Shown here: one piece after another, positions 18,991-29,242 of the stretch
How the letters are laid out: each line of letters opens with the position of its first letter
How positions within the stretch are numbered: position 1 is the first letter of the stretch
Assembly (NCBI GenBank): GCA_019745415.1
Contig: JAIETF010000030.1
Span: 1-64,000, forward strand
DNA length: 64,000 bases
DNA from: Candidatus Obscuribacterales bacterium
GTDB lineage: Bacteria > Cyanobacteriota > Vampirovibrionia > Obscuribacterales > Obscuribacteraceae
Direction: 5' to 3'
Notes under the pieces: generated by a model
Seen by the model: only the letters and a program-made list of their open reading frames with translations
Databases searched by the model: none
Told to the model about the DNA's origin: nothing
Translations under genes and position numbers: made by a program

Positions 18991-21129
18991 TTGATTGAAT
19001 ATGTCAAAAAAATAGCAGAGCGCCTCTCGCTTAAACCCCAGCAAGTGGAAGCGACCCTCGCCCTGCTCAACGATGATTGTACGATTCCCTTTATCGCCCG
19101 CTATCGCAAAGAGGCGACCGGCTCTCTAGACGAAGTGGCACTGGCAGCCATTCGCGACCTGAACGAAAAACTGGTCGCCCTCGACAAAAGACGCGAAGCT
19201 ATACTCAAGTCTCTTAGCGAGCGCAACTTGCTCAGCGAAGAATTGCAACTAAAAATCGCCGCCGTTGATAATCTCAACGAGCTGGAAGACATCTATCTGC
19301 CCTATAAAGTAAAACGCAAAACGAGAGCCGGACAAGCCCGAGAAAAGGGACTGGAACCTCTGGCTTTGGCAATCTTTCAGTACAAAGTGAAGAGCCCGCT
19401 GCAGGCGGCGCAAGAATATATAAACAGCGAGCTTGGCGTAAAAGATGCCAAGCTCGCCCTAGCCGGAGCCAAAGATATAATCGCCGAATGGATGAGCGAA
19501 GACCAAAAGCTAAGAAAGGCTATGCGAGACTATTGGGCTAAAAAGGCCTTGCTAAGCTCTAAGCTGGTTGCTTCTAAGGCTGCAAACGGCAAAGAAGAAG
19601 CCGCCGAGAAATTCAAAGACTATTTTGACTGGAGCGAGGCGGCGGCGAAAGCTCCATCGCACCGCTTGTTGGCTTTGTTTAGAGGGGAAAGCGAAGGCTT
19701 TCTCAAACTCAGCCTCGCACCAGATGATGAAGAAGCCCTGATCATTATGGACAACCACTTCCTGAAAGGCAAAGGCGAAGTGACCGAGCTTCTCGAAGTA
19801 ACCATAGAAGATGCCTACGATAGACTGGTGGCACCCTCAATGGAAAGTGAATTAAGAACAGAGCTAAAGAAACGCGCCGATATAGAAGCGATCAAGATCT
19901 TCAGCAAGAACCTAAGAGAGCTGCTTATGGCCCCGCCTTTCGGCCAGAAGGCGATCATGGCTCTCGACCCGGGGTTTCGCACCGGTTGCAAAATTGTCTG
20001 TCTTTCCAGCCAGGGCGATTTGCTTAGCCATGATGTAATCTATCTGCATCAACCTGACCAAGCTGCCGCCAAGCTGCTTGATTTGACCAAGAAACATAAT
20101 GTCTGCGCCATCGCCGTAGGCAACGGCACGGCCGGCAGAGAAAGTGAAAAGTTCCTGCAAGAGTTGAACTGGCAGTCAGCCCAGTTAGAAACGCCGCAAA
20201 TAGTCATGGTCAACGAAAGCGGCGCTTCCATTTATTCAGCCTCGGAAGTTGCCAGAGAAGAATTTCCCGATCACGATATTACAGTGAGAGGCGCCGTATC
20301 AATCGGACGGCGTCTTATGGACCCGCTGGCCGAGCTGGTCAAGCTTGATCCTAAATCTATCGGTGTCGGTCAGTATCAACACGACGTTGACCAAAATGAG
20401 CTGCAAAAGAGCCTGGATGAAACTGTCGTCAGCTGCGTCAATGCTGTCGGTGTAGAACTCAATACGGCAAGCAAAGAGCTGCTCTCTTATGTTTCAGGCG
20501 TCGGCAAACAAATTGCCGGCAACATAGTCAAATACAGAAGTGAAAACGGACCATTCAAGTCGCGCAGCGAGCTTAAAAAAGTGAGCCGACTGGGACCGAA
20601 AGCCTTTGAACAGAGTGCCGGTTTTCTGCGCATTCGAGAAGCGGCTAATCCGCTTGATGCCAGCGCCGTGCACCCCGAAAGCTATAAAATCGTTGAACAA
20701 ATGGCAAAAGACGCCGGTGTTTCGCTGAAAGAACTAATGCAATCAAGCGAGACTAGAAAAAAGATAGAGCTGGAAAAGTATGCCAGCGAGAAAATTGGAC
20801 TGCCTACTTTGCGCGATATCATGCAAGAACTAGAAAAGCCGGGACGCGACCCGCGCGCCACCCTGGAAGTGGTCAAATTTGCCGATGTTCATACCCTAGA
20901 CGACTTGAAAGAGGGCATGAAGCTGCCAGGCATTGTCACCAATGTCACCGCCTTTGGTGCATTTGTCGATATTGGCGTCCATCAAGACGGACTGGTTCAT
21001 ATCAGCGAACTATCAAACAAATTTATAAAAGAACCGGCCGAAGTGGTGACCGTGAGACAAAAGGTGGAAGTGACGGTGCTTACAGTAGACAAAGCCAGAA
21101 AGCGCATTTCATTGAGTCTAAAACGCTAA
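18991..21129 (+). CDS. tex: Tex family transcription accessory protein, S1 RNA-binding
   Basis: 'DCTIPFIARYRKEATGSLDEVAL', 'MALDPGFRTGCK', C-terminal S1 domain; TTG start at 18991 preceded by aagga. Confidence 0.95.
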   Translation: MIEYVKKIAERLSLKPQQVEATLALLNDDCTIPFIARYRKEATGSLDEVALAAIRDLNEKLVALDKRREAILKSLSERNLLSEELQLKIAAVDNLNELEDIYLPYKVKRKTRAGQAREKGLEPLALAIFQYKVKSPLQAAQEYINSELGVKDAKLALAGAKDIIAEWMSEDQKLRKAMRDYWAKKALLSSKLVASKAANGKEEAAEKFKDYFDWSEAAAKAPSHRLLALFRGESEGFLKLSLAPDDEEALIIMDNHFLKGKGEVTELLEVTIEDAYDRLVAPSMESELRTELKKRADIEAIKIFSKNLRELLMAPPFGQKAIMALDPGFRTGCKIVCLSSQGDLLSHDVIYLHQPDQAAAKLLDLTKKHNVCAIAVGNGTAGRESEKFLQELNWQSAQLETPQIVMVNESGASIYSASEVAREEFPDHDITVRGAVSIGRRLMDPLAELVKLDPKSIGVGQYQHDVDQNELQKSLDETVVSCVNAVGVELNTASKELLSYVSGVGKQIAGNIVKYRSENGPFKSRSELKKVSRLGPKAFEQSAGFLRIREAANPLDASAVHPESYKIVEQMAKDAGVSLKELMQSSETRKKIELEKYASEKIGLPTLRDIMQELEKPGRDPRATLEVVKFADVHTLDDLKEGMKLPGIVTNVTAFGAFVDIGVHQDGLVHISELSNKFIKEPAEVVTVRQKVEVTVLTVDKARKRISLSLKR

Positions 21130-21169
21130 ATTGAAGCGCTAAATTTAGCCACCCTAAAATTAGCCGCCC

Positions 21170-21481
21170 TCAATAATGCAATTGACAGGCAGCGGTGACC
21201 AAAACAATCAAGTTGAGAAAAGGTGCAATGCTGTAAGAGATCACTCTATAGGCGGTCATCTGCTTGCGATAAGCCCACCAAGCCATAAGCAGCGAAAAGA
21301 ATGAGACCGGCCCATAAGAAGCAATACAGAGAAAAACCAACCAAATCAGGTAGCGATTGGCGACCGTGGCATGAACGAAAAGTTGGGAAGCCATGGCGCT
21401 AGCCACAAGCGACAGCGGTGCAATTACGCACTGCACCGCCGTCAAAACAATTAGATAAGTCAGTAAGAGCTTATTTGACAA
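21170..21481 (-). CDS. Hypothetical small membrane protein
   Basis: 103 aa with several TM segments; overlaps upstream TPR gene end. Confidence 0.6.
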   Translation of the reverse strand: MSNKLLLTYLIVLTAVQCVIAPLSLVASAMASQLFVHATVANRYLIWLVFLCIASYGPVSFFSLLMAWWAYRKQMTAYRVISYSIAPFLNLIVLVTAACQLHY

Positions 21482-22136
21482 TTCTATCTAGTATCTTCAA
21501 GACTCGCTCGTCTTCAGGGTCAAGCTTCAAAGCCTGACTAAGAGCCTTACCAGCTTCATTGGGCTCACCCATAATATCGAGCACTCGTCCGAGATTATAA
21601 TAGGCATTTTCATAGTCGGGCTTTTGCTCGATTGCCAACTTGTACTCTTCAGTGGCCCCTTTATTATCACCAGTAGCGCTTAGAGCATTACCAAGCACCA
21701 CATGATAGATTGGCTGGTCTTGTTTGAGCGAAACAGCTTTTCTTGCTTCCATGACGGCTTCTTGAGGCTTACCAAGGTCAAGCAAACAGACGCTCAAGTT
21801 GGAATGAGCCTGGTGCAGACTATCATCAAGAGTAATGGCGGCGCGCAGCTCCACTTCGCCTTCTTTAGCCTTACCAATCTGACGCAAAGCCCAACCCAAG
21901 TCGTTGTGAGCCACTGCACTATTGGGGTTCTCTTTCACCTGCTTGCGGCATGCCTCCACCGATGGTGCATCTTGCGCGCCGGTGCGCCAATTGCCCGACC
22001 GTCCGCCCTTCTCTTCGACTGTCTTGGTCTTTGCTTCCAATGAAGGCAAAGAAAAGGAGACCAGTGCCAAAGACAAACCGACTAAAATCTGGCATCTAAA
22101 AAATCCGACTGAAAAAACCTTGGACTTGGCGCCCAT
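21471..22136 (-). CDS. TPR-repeat protein
   Basis: 221 aa; signal peptide and TPR motifs 'AVAHNDLGWALRQIGKAKEGEVELRAAI'. Confidence 0.8.
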   Translation of the reverse strand: MGAKSKVFSVGFFRCQILVGLSLALVSFSLPSLEAKTKTVEEKGGRSGNWRTGAQDAPSVEACRKQVKENPNSAVAHNDLGWALRQIGKAKEGEVELRAAITLDDSLHQAHSNLSVCLLDLGKPQEAVMEARKAVSLKQDQPIYHVVLGNALSATGDNKGATEEYKLAIEQKPDYENAYYNLGRVLDIMGEPNEAGKALSQALKLDPEDERVLKILDRIVK

Positions 22137-22238
22137 GAAATGTACCTCGCAGTGCTATACGCCGAGTGAAGCGTCTAGTTTACTACGACAGACCCGCCTC
22201 TTTCTTAGCACAATTTCAGCGCCGCCGCCTAGCCTTAG

Positions 22239-22490
22239 CTACTGAGGCGGACCACCCACCGCCCAGACTACAAAAACCACCCCGGCGGTGGCAACGAGCA
22301 TGCCGAAGACAATACATTCAAAGACATTTTTAGCCTCATCGAAAGCCTGACGAGTCAAAACGCCGCCCCCGCCCATAAAGGTCAGCCCGATTATTAGCAG
22401 TAGGGTTCTCTCGAGGAAATCCAAAGCAGTCTCAATATCTCTTTTGCGGCATTGAACGAAGGGCCAGTACTGCAAGAAATATTCCCACAA
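22239..22490 (-). CDS. Hypothetical small membrane protein
   Basis: 83 aa with two TMs. Confidence 0.5.
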   Translation of the reverse strand: MWEYFLQYWPFVQCRKRDIETALDFLERTLLLIIGLTFMGGGGVLTRQAFDEAKNVFECIVFGMLVATAGVVFVVWAVGGPPQ

Positions 22491-22731
22491 ATCCTAGAGA
22501 AGTCAAAAGCAAATGGACAAAACGCTTCTCTCGCTTATTGGCGACAGCATGGTAGGGCGGCAATGGTCTAAAAATAGGCTTGCTGGAGTGGCGCCGACGG
22601 GGCGGACCGCTCAACAATTCAGCATTGCTCAAAGTACTAACCTTTTCGAAAGAGAGAGCCGGGCGGGAAAACACCGGGGGCAAAAGGGCGGTACTCAGGA
22701 ATATGGCAAAAGCAATCGTAGTTTTGGACAT
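22432..22731 (-). CDS. Hypothetical protein with N-terminal signal
   Basis: 99 aa ORF, overlaps the next ORF. Confidence 0.45.
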   Translation of the reverse strand: MSKTTIAFAIFLSTALLPPVFSRPALSFEKVSTLSNAELLSGPPRRRHSSKPIFRPLPPYHAVANKREKRFVHLLLTSLGFVGIFLAVLALRSMPQKRY

Positions 22732-22757
22732 AAATCAGAGCCGTCTCCGCTGGCTAA

Positions 22758-23846
22758 CTAAAAGGACTGGATGCTCACCGGCTGACGCTTTCTCCCCCAG
22801 GAACCGCGTTTTGCCGGAAACACCCCGGCAATCGGCGCGGCACAGTAGGCGCAGGCACCGCCCTTAATTTTATATTGTCCAAGCTCATACCAGTTGCGCT
22901 CAATAAGTAATTTGCTGCAAGCGGGGCAATAAGTATTCTGGCGTTCCGAATCATCAACATTGCCCACATAAACATACTTGAGCCCATGCTCGACAGCTAT
23001 TTCCCGGGCTCGCACCAGGGTCTCTTTTGAAGTAGGCTGATAATCGAGTAGCCTAAAATCGGGGTGGAAAGCCGAAAAATGCAAGGGCACATCGGCGCCT
23101 AGCTTGTCATAAATCCACTGGCACATGGCATGCAGTTCTTGGTCGCTATCGTTCTCACCCGGAATAATTAAGGTAGTGATTTCAAACCAGACCTGACTCT
23201 CATGCTTGAGCCAAACCAAGGTATCAAGCACCGGCGCCAGATTAGAGAGGGTAAGCTTGGAATAGAAATGCTGGCTGAAAGCCTTGAGGTCTACATTAGC
23301 AGCATCAATATGGGCGTAAAAGTCTGACCGGGCTTTGTCATTGATATAGCCGGCAGTGACGGCGATAGTTTTAATATCGGCGGCATGGCAAGCTATTGCC
23401 GTATCTATGGCATACTCGGCCCAAATGACAGGATCATTATAGGTAAAAGCCACAGCCGCACACTTATAGTGCCGAGCAGCTCGGGCAATCTGCTCGGGCA
23501 GGGCTGGCTCCGACAAGATTTCTACTTCTCTAGACTTTGATATGGTCCAATTCTGGCAAAACTGACAGCCCAGGTTACAGCCGGCTGTGCCAAAAGACAA
23601 AACAGGACTGCCCGGATAGAAATGATTGAGCGGCTTCTTTTCCACCGGATCTATACAGAAGCCGGTACTGAGCCCATAGGTGGTCAACTTCATCTGACCG
23701 CCCTGATTTTGCCGCACAAAGCAAAAGCCGCGGTCGCCGTCTTTGAGGCGACAATTGCGCGGACAAAGGTCGCAGGCCAAAGTTTCGCCTTCAATATGGC
23801 TGTAGCCTACATCTATGGTAAAGTCGACGACTTTTCTCGGGGACAA
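22758..23846 (-). CDS. amrS: AmmeMemoRadiSam-type radical SAM enzyme (AmrS-like)
   Basis: 362 aa; 'CDLCPRNCRLKDGDRGFC', radical SAM 'CNLGCQFCQNW', C-terminal Cys pairs. Confidence 0.92.
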   Translation of the reverse strand: MSPRKVVDFTIDVGYSHIEGETLACDLCPRNCRLKDGDRGFCFVRQNQGGQMKLTTYGLSTGFCIDPVEKKPLNHFYPGSPVLSFGTAGCNLGCQFCQNWTISKSREVEILSEPALPEQIARAARHYKCAAVAFTYNDPVIWAEYAIDTAIACHAADIKTIAVTAGYINDKARSDFYAHIDAANVDLKAFSQHFYSKLTLSNLAPVLDTLVWLKHESQVWFEITTLIIPGENDSDQELHAMCQWIYDKLGADVPLHFSAFHPDFRLLDYQPTSKETLVRAREIAVEHGLKYVYVGNVDDSERQNTYCPACSKLLIERNWYELGQYKIKGGACAYCAAPIAGVFPAKRGSWGRKRQPVSIQSF

Positions 23847-23981
23847 GATTAAATCACCTGGGTTCCGCCAATTTCAGTATAGCGAAAAGATTAAATCGTC
23901 TGGAAAGCTTTCCAAAAATTACCGCTTCTGCATATAGACAAGAGCGTTGGCAAACTAATCAAGTTTAACGGGTAGAAATCG

Positions 23982-26006
23982 GTGGCTACGGATAAAGTAA
24001 GCGAAAAACCAGAAGAAAAGAAAGAAACGCCCGAAAGCGTTGCTCAAGAGACTGGTAAGAAGCTAGCGGCGTGCGTCTACGACCCCACTGTAAAGACGGA
24101 AAAATCGGCCGGTAATGCCTACGATCGCCTGCAGCGCTCCAATATGGATATTGAAGCCATTCTCAACAATAACCGCTTCAACAACGGTCCCAAGATTTAT
24201 GATGGTGCTTTCGGTGTAAAAGCTGGTGCCGGAGCCGGCAGCTCTGCCAACTTTTGCAAAGTCGATGCCGGCAAAGAAAGCTCGGGAAAAGAAAGCAGCA
24301 CGAAACCGGTTGAGACCCTCAAAGAGAAAGCCGAATCAATCAAACAGCCCGAACCATTTATCATTGCCGGGCTTGACCTGGGGAATTTCAAAGCCGCAGA
24401 CAATAAAGACGAATTTCACAGCGAGCCTGAAAAGACAGCCAGCATGGACTATCAAACCGAATCGGTCCGAGGTGTAACCGATACAGTCAAGAATACCCAA
24501 ACAGTCAAGACCGAGCTAGACAAAGCCATTGAAATAGCCGCCGAAAGCGAAAGAAAAGGCGACTTAGTCAAAATCGGCGACAAAATGGTCAAATATAACG
24601 ACAAAGGCGAAGTCATCTATTCAAGAGAAGGTTCAATAGTTACAGTCACCGAAGGCGGCAAAAACTATGTCTATGACGAAGCCAGCAAAGTGAAAGAAGT
24701 CTGGGGTCCCAAAGGTCTTGAAGTGCGAGTGTATCCCGACGGCACAAGCGAAACTCCTGACGGCAAAGACGGCTTGATTCGTTTTGATGCTTCTGGTAAG
24801 AAAATCTGGACAGTCGACAAAAACGGTCTGATCACCTCCGAAATTCGCATAACCGAAAAAGGCGAAGCTGTGATCAAGATGAAAAACATGCGGTACGAGA
24901 GAATCAACGCCAATCTCGATACATCCGACCAAGCCAAACTAAAAGAAGCTATGGAAAGGCTCTATAAAGAGGGCAAACGCGGACTCATCCAATTCAACAA
25001 CGCCAAAATTTATCTAAACGAGTTTGAATTTGAAAAAAAAGACGGTAGCAAAGGCTCGACCCCAAATTACTTGCTAGTCGCCGATGACGGTTTGATGCTG
25101 CAAAGAATATTTGACAACAGCCTGGTCAAAGACGCCAAAGGCAATATCAGCCTGATTGACAAAGACGGTAATCAGCACTTACAAGGCAGTCAAGGTTTCG
25201 AAGCCTTAAAAGACAAGATTAATGCCAGAGCCCACTGGTTCGATGGCGACTATGTCGCACATTCTATTGAAGAGATACTTGGCGACAAAGTTACATCTGG
25301 CGACCAAATTATGACCTTCTCTGGTGATCGCAATAGCGACGGCACATTCGCCAAGACAACCGCCGAAAGCAAAGATATTAAGGTTGAGACCACCACTGCC
25401 AGTGGCGAAAATGTAGTCACCACTTTAGCAAACGGCATGGTGCTGAGTACCAAACCCGGTCAGCCTGGGTTTAGCATAACTACCGCCGACGGCAGAAAAA
25501 TCGCAAGAGACAATCAAGGTCTCAAAATAGGCGATCTGCGCGTCAATGGTACAAATGTTACCGATGAACGCACCGGCGTGCGCATGTCTGAAAGAGGCAT
25601 CGAAAGCTCTCAAGTAAAATATGACAGCAGCACCGGACGCGCGAGCTTCAGTGACGGCAGCGCCCTGGAAGCCGACGGCACTTACATAAGAGTTTCTAAT
25701 ACCCTTGTTTCAGACAGCAGCAAGAAAGCCGCCCAGCAAGCAGCCGAAGGCAGAGCCATGGGTCTAGCCCGCGCCGCCGAAGCTCAGGCCTTGAGCTTGA
25801 TCGCTAAAGCAGCCTCCGGCAGAGTAAGCGCCTCCGATATCGATGCCCTGTCAGCCAGTCTCGGTTCCATTGAAGGCAGCATCAAAGCACTCTCCGACCA
25901 GGGCGACATGATCTCAATGGTCAAGCTGATGATGACCAAAGGCACTGTTTCTGAGTCTCTAGGCAAAGCTCAACAGATGGTCGGAAAACAATCGCTAGTG
26001 GCTTAG
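23982..26006 (+). CDS. Large hypothetical protein, repetitive charged beta-rich
   Basis: 674 aa ORF, GTG start; no recognised catalytic motif. Confidence 0.65.
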   Translation: MATDKVSEKPEEKKETPESVAQETGKKLAACVYDPTVKTEKSAGNAYDRLQRSNMDIEAILNNNRFNNGPKIYDGAFGVKAGAGAGSSANFCKVDAGKESSGKESSTKPVETLKEKAESIKQPEPFIIAGLDLGNFKAADNKDEFHSEPEKTASMDYQTESVRGVTDTVKNTQTVKTELDKAIEIAAESERKGDLVKIGDKMVKYNDKGEVIYSREGSIVTVTEGGKNYVYDEASKVKEVWGPKGLEVRVYPDGTSETPDGKDGLIRFDASGKKIWTVDKNGLITSEIRITEKGEAVIKMKNMRYERINANLDTSDQAKLKEAMERLYKEGKRGLIQFNNAKIYLNEFEFEKKDGSKGSTPNYLLVADDGLMLQRIFDNSLVKDAKGNISLIDKDGNQHLQGSQGFEALKDKINARAHWFDGDYVAHSIEEILGDKVTSGDQIMTFSGDRNSDGTFAKTTAESKDIKVETTTASGENVVTTLANGMVLSTKPGQPGFSITTADGRKIARDNQGLKIGDLRVNGTNVTDERTGVRMSERGIESSQVKYDSSTGRASFSDGSALEADGTYIRVSNTLVSDSSKKAAQQAAEGRAMGLARAAEAQALSLIAKAASGRVSASDIDALSASLGSIEGSIKALSDQGDMISMVKLMMTKGTVSESLGKAQQMVGKQSLVA

Positions 26007-26091
26007 AAAAATCGCTTAGAAAGATCGCTTAGAAATCTGGCTTAGAAAAGTAGATCAGAGAAGTAGCTTAGAAAAGCAACTTAGCCCAGAA
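26001..26091. repeat. 13-bp tandem repeat gcttagaaaratc, about 7 units
   Basis: gcttag phases at 26001, 26014, 26027, 26040, (degenerate 26053), 26066, (26079). Confidence 0.9.
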
Positions 26092-26101
26092 ACAATAAAA
26101 A

Positions 26102-26692
26102 TTAGTCGCTAAAGCCGAATTTCTTCAGGACCTTATCCCAAAGCCCCTGGGCCTTAAGTATCACTTCGATGGTCTCGCGCACCGCCCCGTCTCCACCCCG
26201 GGCGCGACTAACATAGTGAGCGCGCTCTTTCAGCTCATCGCGGGCATTAGCCACAGCCACCGCAAAGCCACAACGCTTCATCAAAGCATAATCGGGAAAA
26301 TCGTCACCAATAAAGGCAACACTTTCATCGCTGAGATTCTCTTTAGATAGAATCTCTTCATAGACACTCTCTTTTTCTAAAAAGCCTTGATAAACATGAC
26401 TTATCTTCAAGATGCGCGCCCGTTCGTTCACAGCTTGAGAATCACGCCCCGATATCACACCAGATTTGATACCACAATAATGCAGGCAATGAAACCCTGC
26501 ACCGTCTTGCGAATTGAATCCTTTGAATTCGGTAGGCTTGCCGTCGGGACCAGGGAAGTAGTAAAGCGAGCCGTCGGTGAGCACACCGTCCACATCCATC
26601 AAGAGCAATTTTATTCGCCCCGCCCTAGTCTTGACTTCCGCCGAAAGATCTTCCAGATTAACCGATTTGCCGGGGCCGTAATTTGACGCCAT
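26102..26692 (-). CDS. kdsC: KdsC-like HAD phosphatase (3-deoxy-D-manno-octulosonate 8-phosphate phosphatase family)
   Basis: 'IKLLLMDVDGVLTDGSLYYF', 'GVISGRDSQAVNERA', 'AFIGDDFPDYALMKRCGFAVAVANA'; start moved to the internal ATG at 26692. Confidence 0.88.
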   Translation of the reverse strand: MASNYGPGKSVNLEDLSAEVKTRAGRIKLLLMDVDGVLTDGSLYYFPGPDGKPTEFKGFNSQDGAGFHCLHYCGIKSGVISGRDSQAVNERARILKISHVYQGFLEKESVYEEILSKENLSDESVAFIGDDFPDYALMKRCGFAVAVANARDELKERAHYVSRARGGDGAVRETIEVILKAQGLWDKVLKKFGFSD

Positions 26693-26757
26693 CGAAACTA
26701 TTACCTGTAAATAAACCGAGGTTATAATAGCATCCAAGTTCGTGAAGAGTAAGTGCA

Positions 26758-28572
26758 GTGACTGAAGCAAAAACCTATAGAGTTCTCGATGTAGAATCAG
26801 TGCAAGCGGAGAATTCGCAGGCAATCCGACAATTTCAAGTCGATGCAGCAACGCTGAGGCAAGAGACTTACGATATAGCCATTATTGGCGGTGGCATGGG
26901 CGGACTAGCAGCCGCCCTGACTATTCTCAGGCTGAATGCCAATTCCAAGGTCTTGCTAGTTGAAGAAACTTCATGGCTGGGTGGACAAATGACCAGCCAG
27001 GGAGTCTCTGCCTTGGACGAAAACAAATATATAGAGAGTACCGGCGGCTGTGCTTCTTATTTGGAGTTACGCCGGAAAATCAGAGAATACTATCAAAACC
27101 TGCCCGAACTCTGCCCGCAAGCCAAAGAAGATCCGCTCCTGCATCCGGGACTTTCTTGGGTGACCAGATTATCTTTCGAACCCAAGGTAGCAATCGACAT
27201 TATCGATGAACTATTTGAGCCCTTCTTAGGCACTGGCAACTTACAGATCAAAAAAAGAACTCTAGTTCTTGATGCTCAAGTTAGTAAGGAGAGGCAGCCG
27301 GAGGAAAACGAAACCTGCACCATCGACAGTATCATACTCGGAGATCTGGATAGCGGCGCAGTCAGCTTGGCCAAAGCCAGGATCTTTATCGATGCCAGTG
27401 AATTAGGCGATCTCTTTCCCCTGGTAGGCGCCCCCTACCGACTCGGCAGCGACAGCAAGAGCGAAACAGGCGAGGCCCACGCCCCCGAACAGGGCGACAG
27501 CGATAATGTTCAAGATTTCACTTATCCCTTTGTCTTAACCAGACATCCACCGCAAGACCATACAATTGCCAAACCAAATGACTATGATCGTTTTCTTGCC
27601 GAAGGTAAGTTCTCGCTTTTCGGCTTCAAAATAGACGAAGAGTATGACGGCATAGATCCCCGCCCCCCCGAACAGGGCGGTGGCAAAGCCAAGCATTTCC
27701 TGCCTTTCTGGACCTATCGCCGCCTGCTTGCCGCCCAACTCTTCTCGGGCAAACTGGAAAGTGATGTTTCAATGATCAACTGGGATGCCAACGATCTGCG
27801 CGGCTATAACATCATCGATAAAGAGCCGGAAGTAAAACAAGACTATCTTGCCTTGGCAAAACGACTAAGCCTAGGCTTTCTTTATTGGTTGCAAACTGAA
27901 GCAGCAAGAGATGATTCTGAAAAGAAAGGCTACCCTGAGTTTAAGCTGGATCTTGATGTTTTGGGGACCAAAGATGGTCTATCGAAATATCCCTATATTA
28001 GAGAATCACGACGCTTAAAGGCCCGCACTCTAATTGTCGAGCAAGACATCGCCGCCACAGAAAACAGCGATTGCCGCGCCCGCAACTTTGCTGATACGGT
28101 CGGCATCGGACTCTACCCCATCGATATACATGGCAGACAGGAAGTGCCGGGGGCGGGGCAAGAAGCACGACCATTTCAAATACCCTATGGCAGCCTAGTT
28201 TGTGCCAGCCATAGCAATTTGATTGCTGCCGCTAAGAATACCGGAGTAAGTCATATCACCAATGGTGCTTATCGCCTGCATCCGATCGAGTGGGCCACCG
28301 GCGTTGCCGCCGGTGCGGCAGCCGTTCTTACCTTGAAAGAACAATCAAACGGACTTTCTATTAATATGATAGGAATGCCCAATTATCAAAGTCAATTGTT
28401 GCAGTTGCAGCAGACTCTAATTGAGCTAGGCTCGCCGCTTTTCTGGCTTGACGATATAGGTCCCAGCCATCCCCGCTTCGTCGAGGCACAAAAAGCCATA
28501 CTAACAGGTGATGTCACTTTGTCTTCTGCTTCTTTGAGTTTTGCGGCAGCGCATCAGGGTCTCGTGACCTAA
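26758..28572 (+). CDS. FAD-dependent oxidoreductase
   Basis: 604 aa; 'YDIAIIGGGMGGLAAALTIL', 'EETSWLGGQMTSQGV'; last about 20 codons lie in the 61-bp repeat. Confidence 0.9.
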   Translation: MTEAKTYRVLDVESVQAENSQAIRQFQVDAATLRQETYDIAIIGGGMGGLAAALTILRLNANSKVLLVEETSWLGGQMTSQGVSALDENKYIESTGGCASYLELRRKIREYYQNLPELCPQAKEDPLLHPGLSWVTRLSFEPKVAIDIIDELFEPFLGTGNLQIKKRTLVLDAQVSKERQPEENETCTIDSIILGDLDSGAVSLAKARIFIDASELGDLFPLVGAPYRLGSDSKSETGEAHAPEQGDSDNVQDFTYPFVLTRHPPQDHTIAKPNDYDRFLAEGKFSLFGFKIDEEYDGIDPRPPEQGGGKAKHFLPFWTYRRLLAAQLFSGKLESDVSMINWDANDLRGYNIIDKEPEVKQDYLALAKRLSLGFLYWLQTEAARDDSEKKGYPEFKLDLDVLGTKDGLSKYPYIRESRRLKARTLIVEQDIAATENSDCRARNFADTVGIGLYPIDIHGRQEVPGAGQEARPFQIPYGSLVCASHSNLIAAAKNTGVSHITNGAYRLHPIEWATGVAAGAAAVLTLKEQSNGLSINMIGMPNYQSQLLQLQQTLIELGSPLFWLDDIGPSHPRFVEAQKAILTGDVTLSSASLSFAAAHQGLVT

Positions 28573-28574
28573 GA
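28514..28574 (+). repeat. Direct repeat R1, copy 1 (61 bp)
   Basis: tcactttgtcttctgcttctttgagttttgcggcagcgcatcagggtctcgtgacctaaga; 57/61 to 42876-42936 by eye. Confidence 0.92.
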
Positions 28575-29071
28575 TGGCTCTGTTGCAAAAACAAGCAGCT
28601 GGGAACAAAGAGTTCATATTTCGGTTTACGGTGCATGAACGACTTCAAATGGCGCCGTTTCCAGGGAGAGATTATCCTCCATTGTGTCCTGGGATCTTCC
28701 AAATACAATAAACACTGACAAGAATGCAGCCTATGGTGCCGCTCTTGAGTCAATGATAAAATCCGGCAAATGCGAAGCAGATATAGAACATCGGCAAGTG
28801 AAATGTTTGAACAATAGACTGGAAGCAGATCCTGGCAAGCTAAAGCGCCTCATTAAGCCAGTCAGAGGCTTCTAGTCAATGAAGACCGCGTATCACCATT
28901 AAGGGCTTCGAGGTTATGCGCATGTTTCGGAAAGGGCAAATGCGTCACTGGCAGCTGTTTCCAGGCGTCAAGGGCGAAGTGTATCTAGTCGAAAAACAGT
29001 TCGGGTTAGATAGCCAAAATGCCTACAGCGAGTTTTGGAAAACACTGATGGCTGAACTTGAGGCTGCATAA
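28575..29071 (+). mobile_element. Decayed IS6-family insertion sequence
   Basis: left end ggctctgttgcaaaaa; transposase pieces 'MNDFKWRRFQGEIILHCV', 'INTDKNAAYGAALESMIKSGKCEADIEHRQVKCLNNRLEADPGKLKRLIKPVRGF', 'EVMRMFRKGQMRHWQLFPG' in different frames; middle missing. Confidence 0.88.
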
Positions 29072-29242
29072 CCAGAAAGGCGTCTCAGAGGAACACGTCT
29101 CGAAACTCATCTCTATTTTTCCGGGTATTATATGCAAGAGAGCCAATTGGCTAGAATGGGCCAGAAAAGGTAATTGGTATTGTTGCTGTTCTTGCAAGCG
29201 TCCAAATCCTGGTAAGAAGACAACATCAGGAGGAGTCCCTCG

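Noticed and set aside
28684-28875. 63-aa ORF as an independent gene
   Set aside because: It is the C-terminal catalytic portion of the degraded IS6 transposase.
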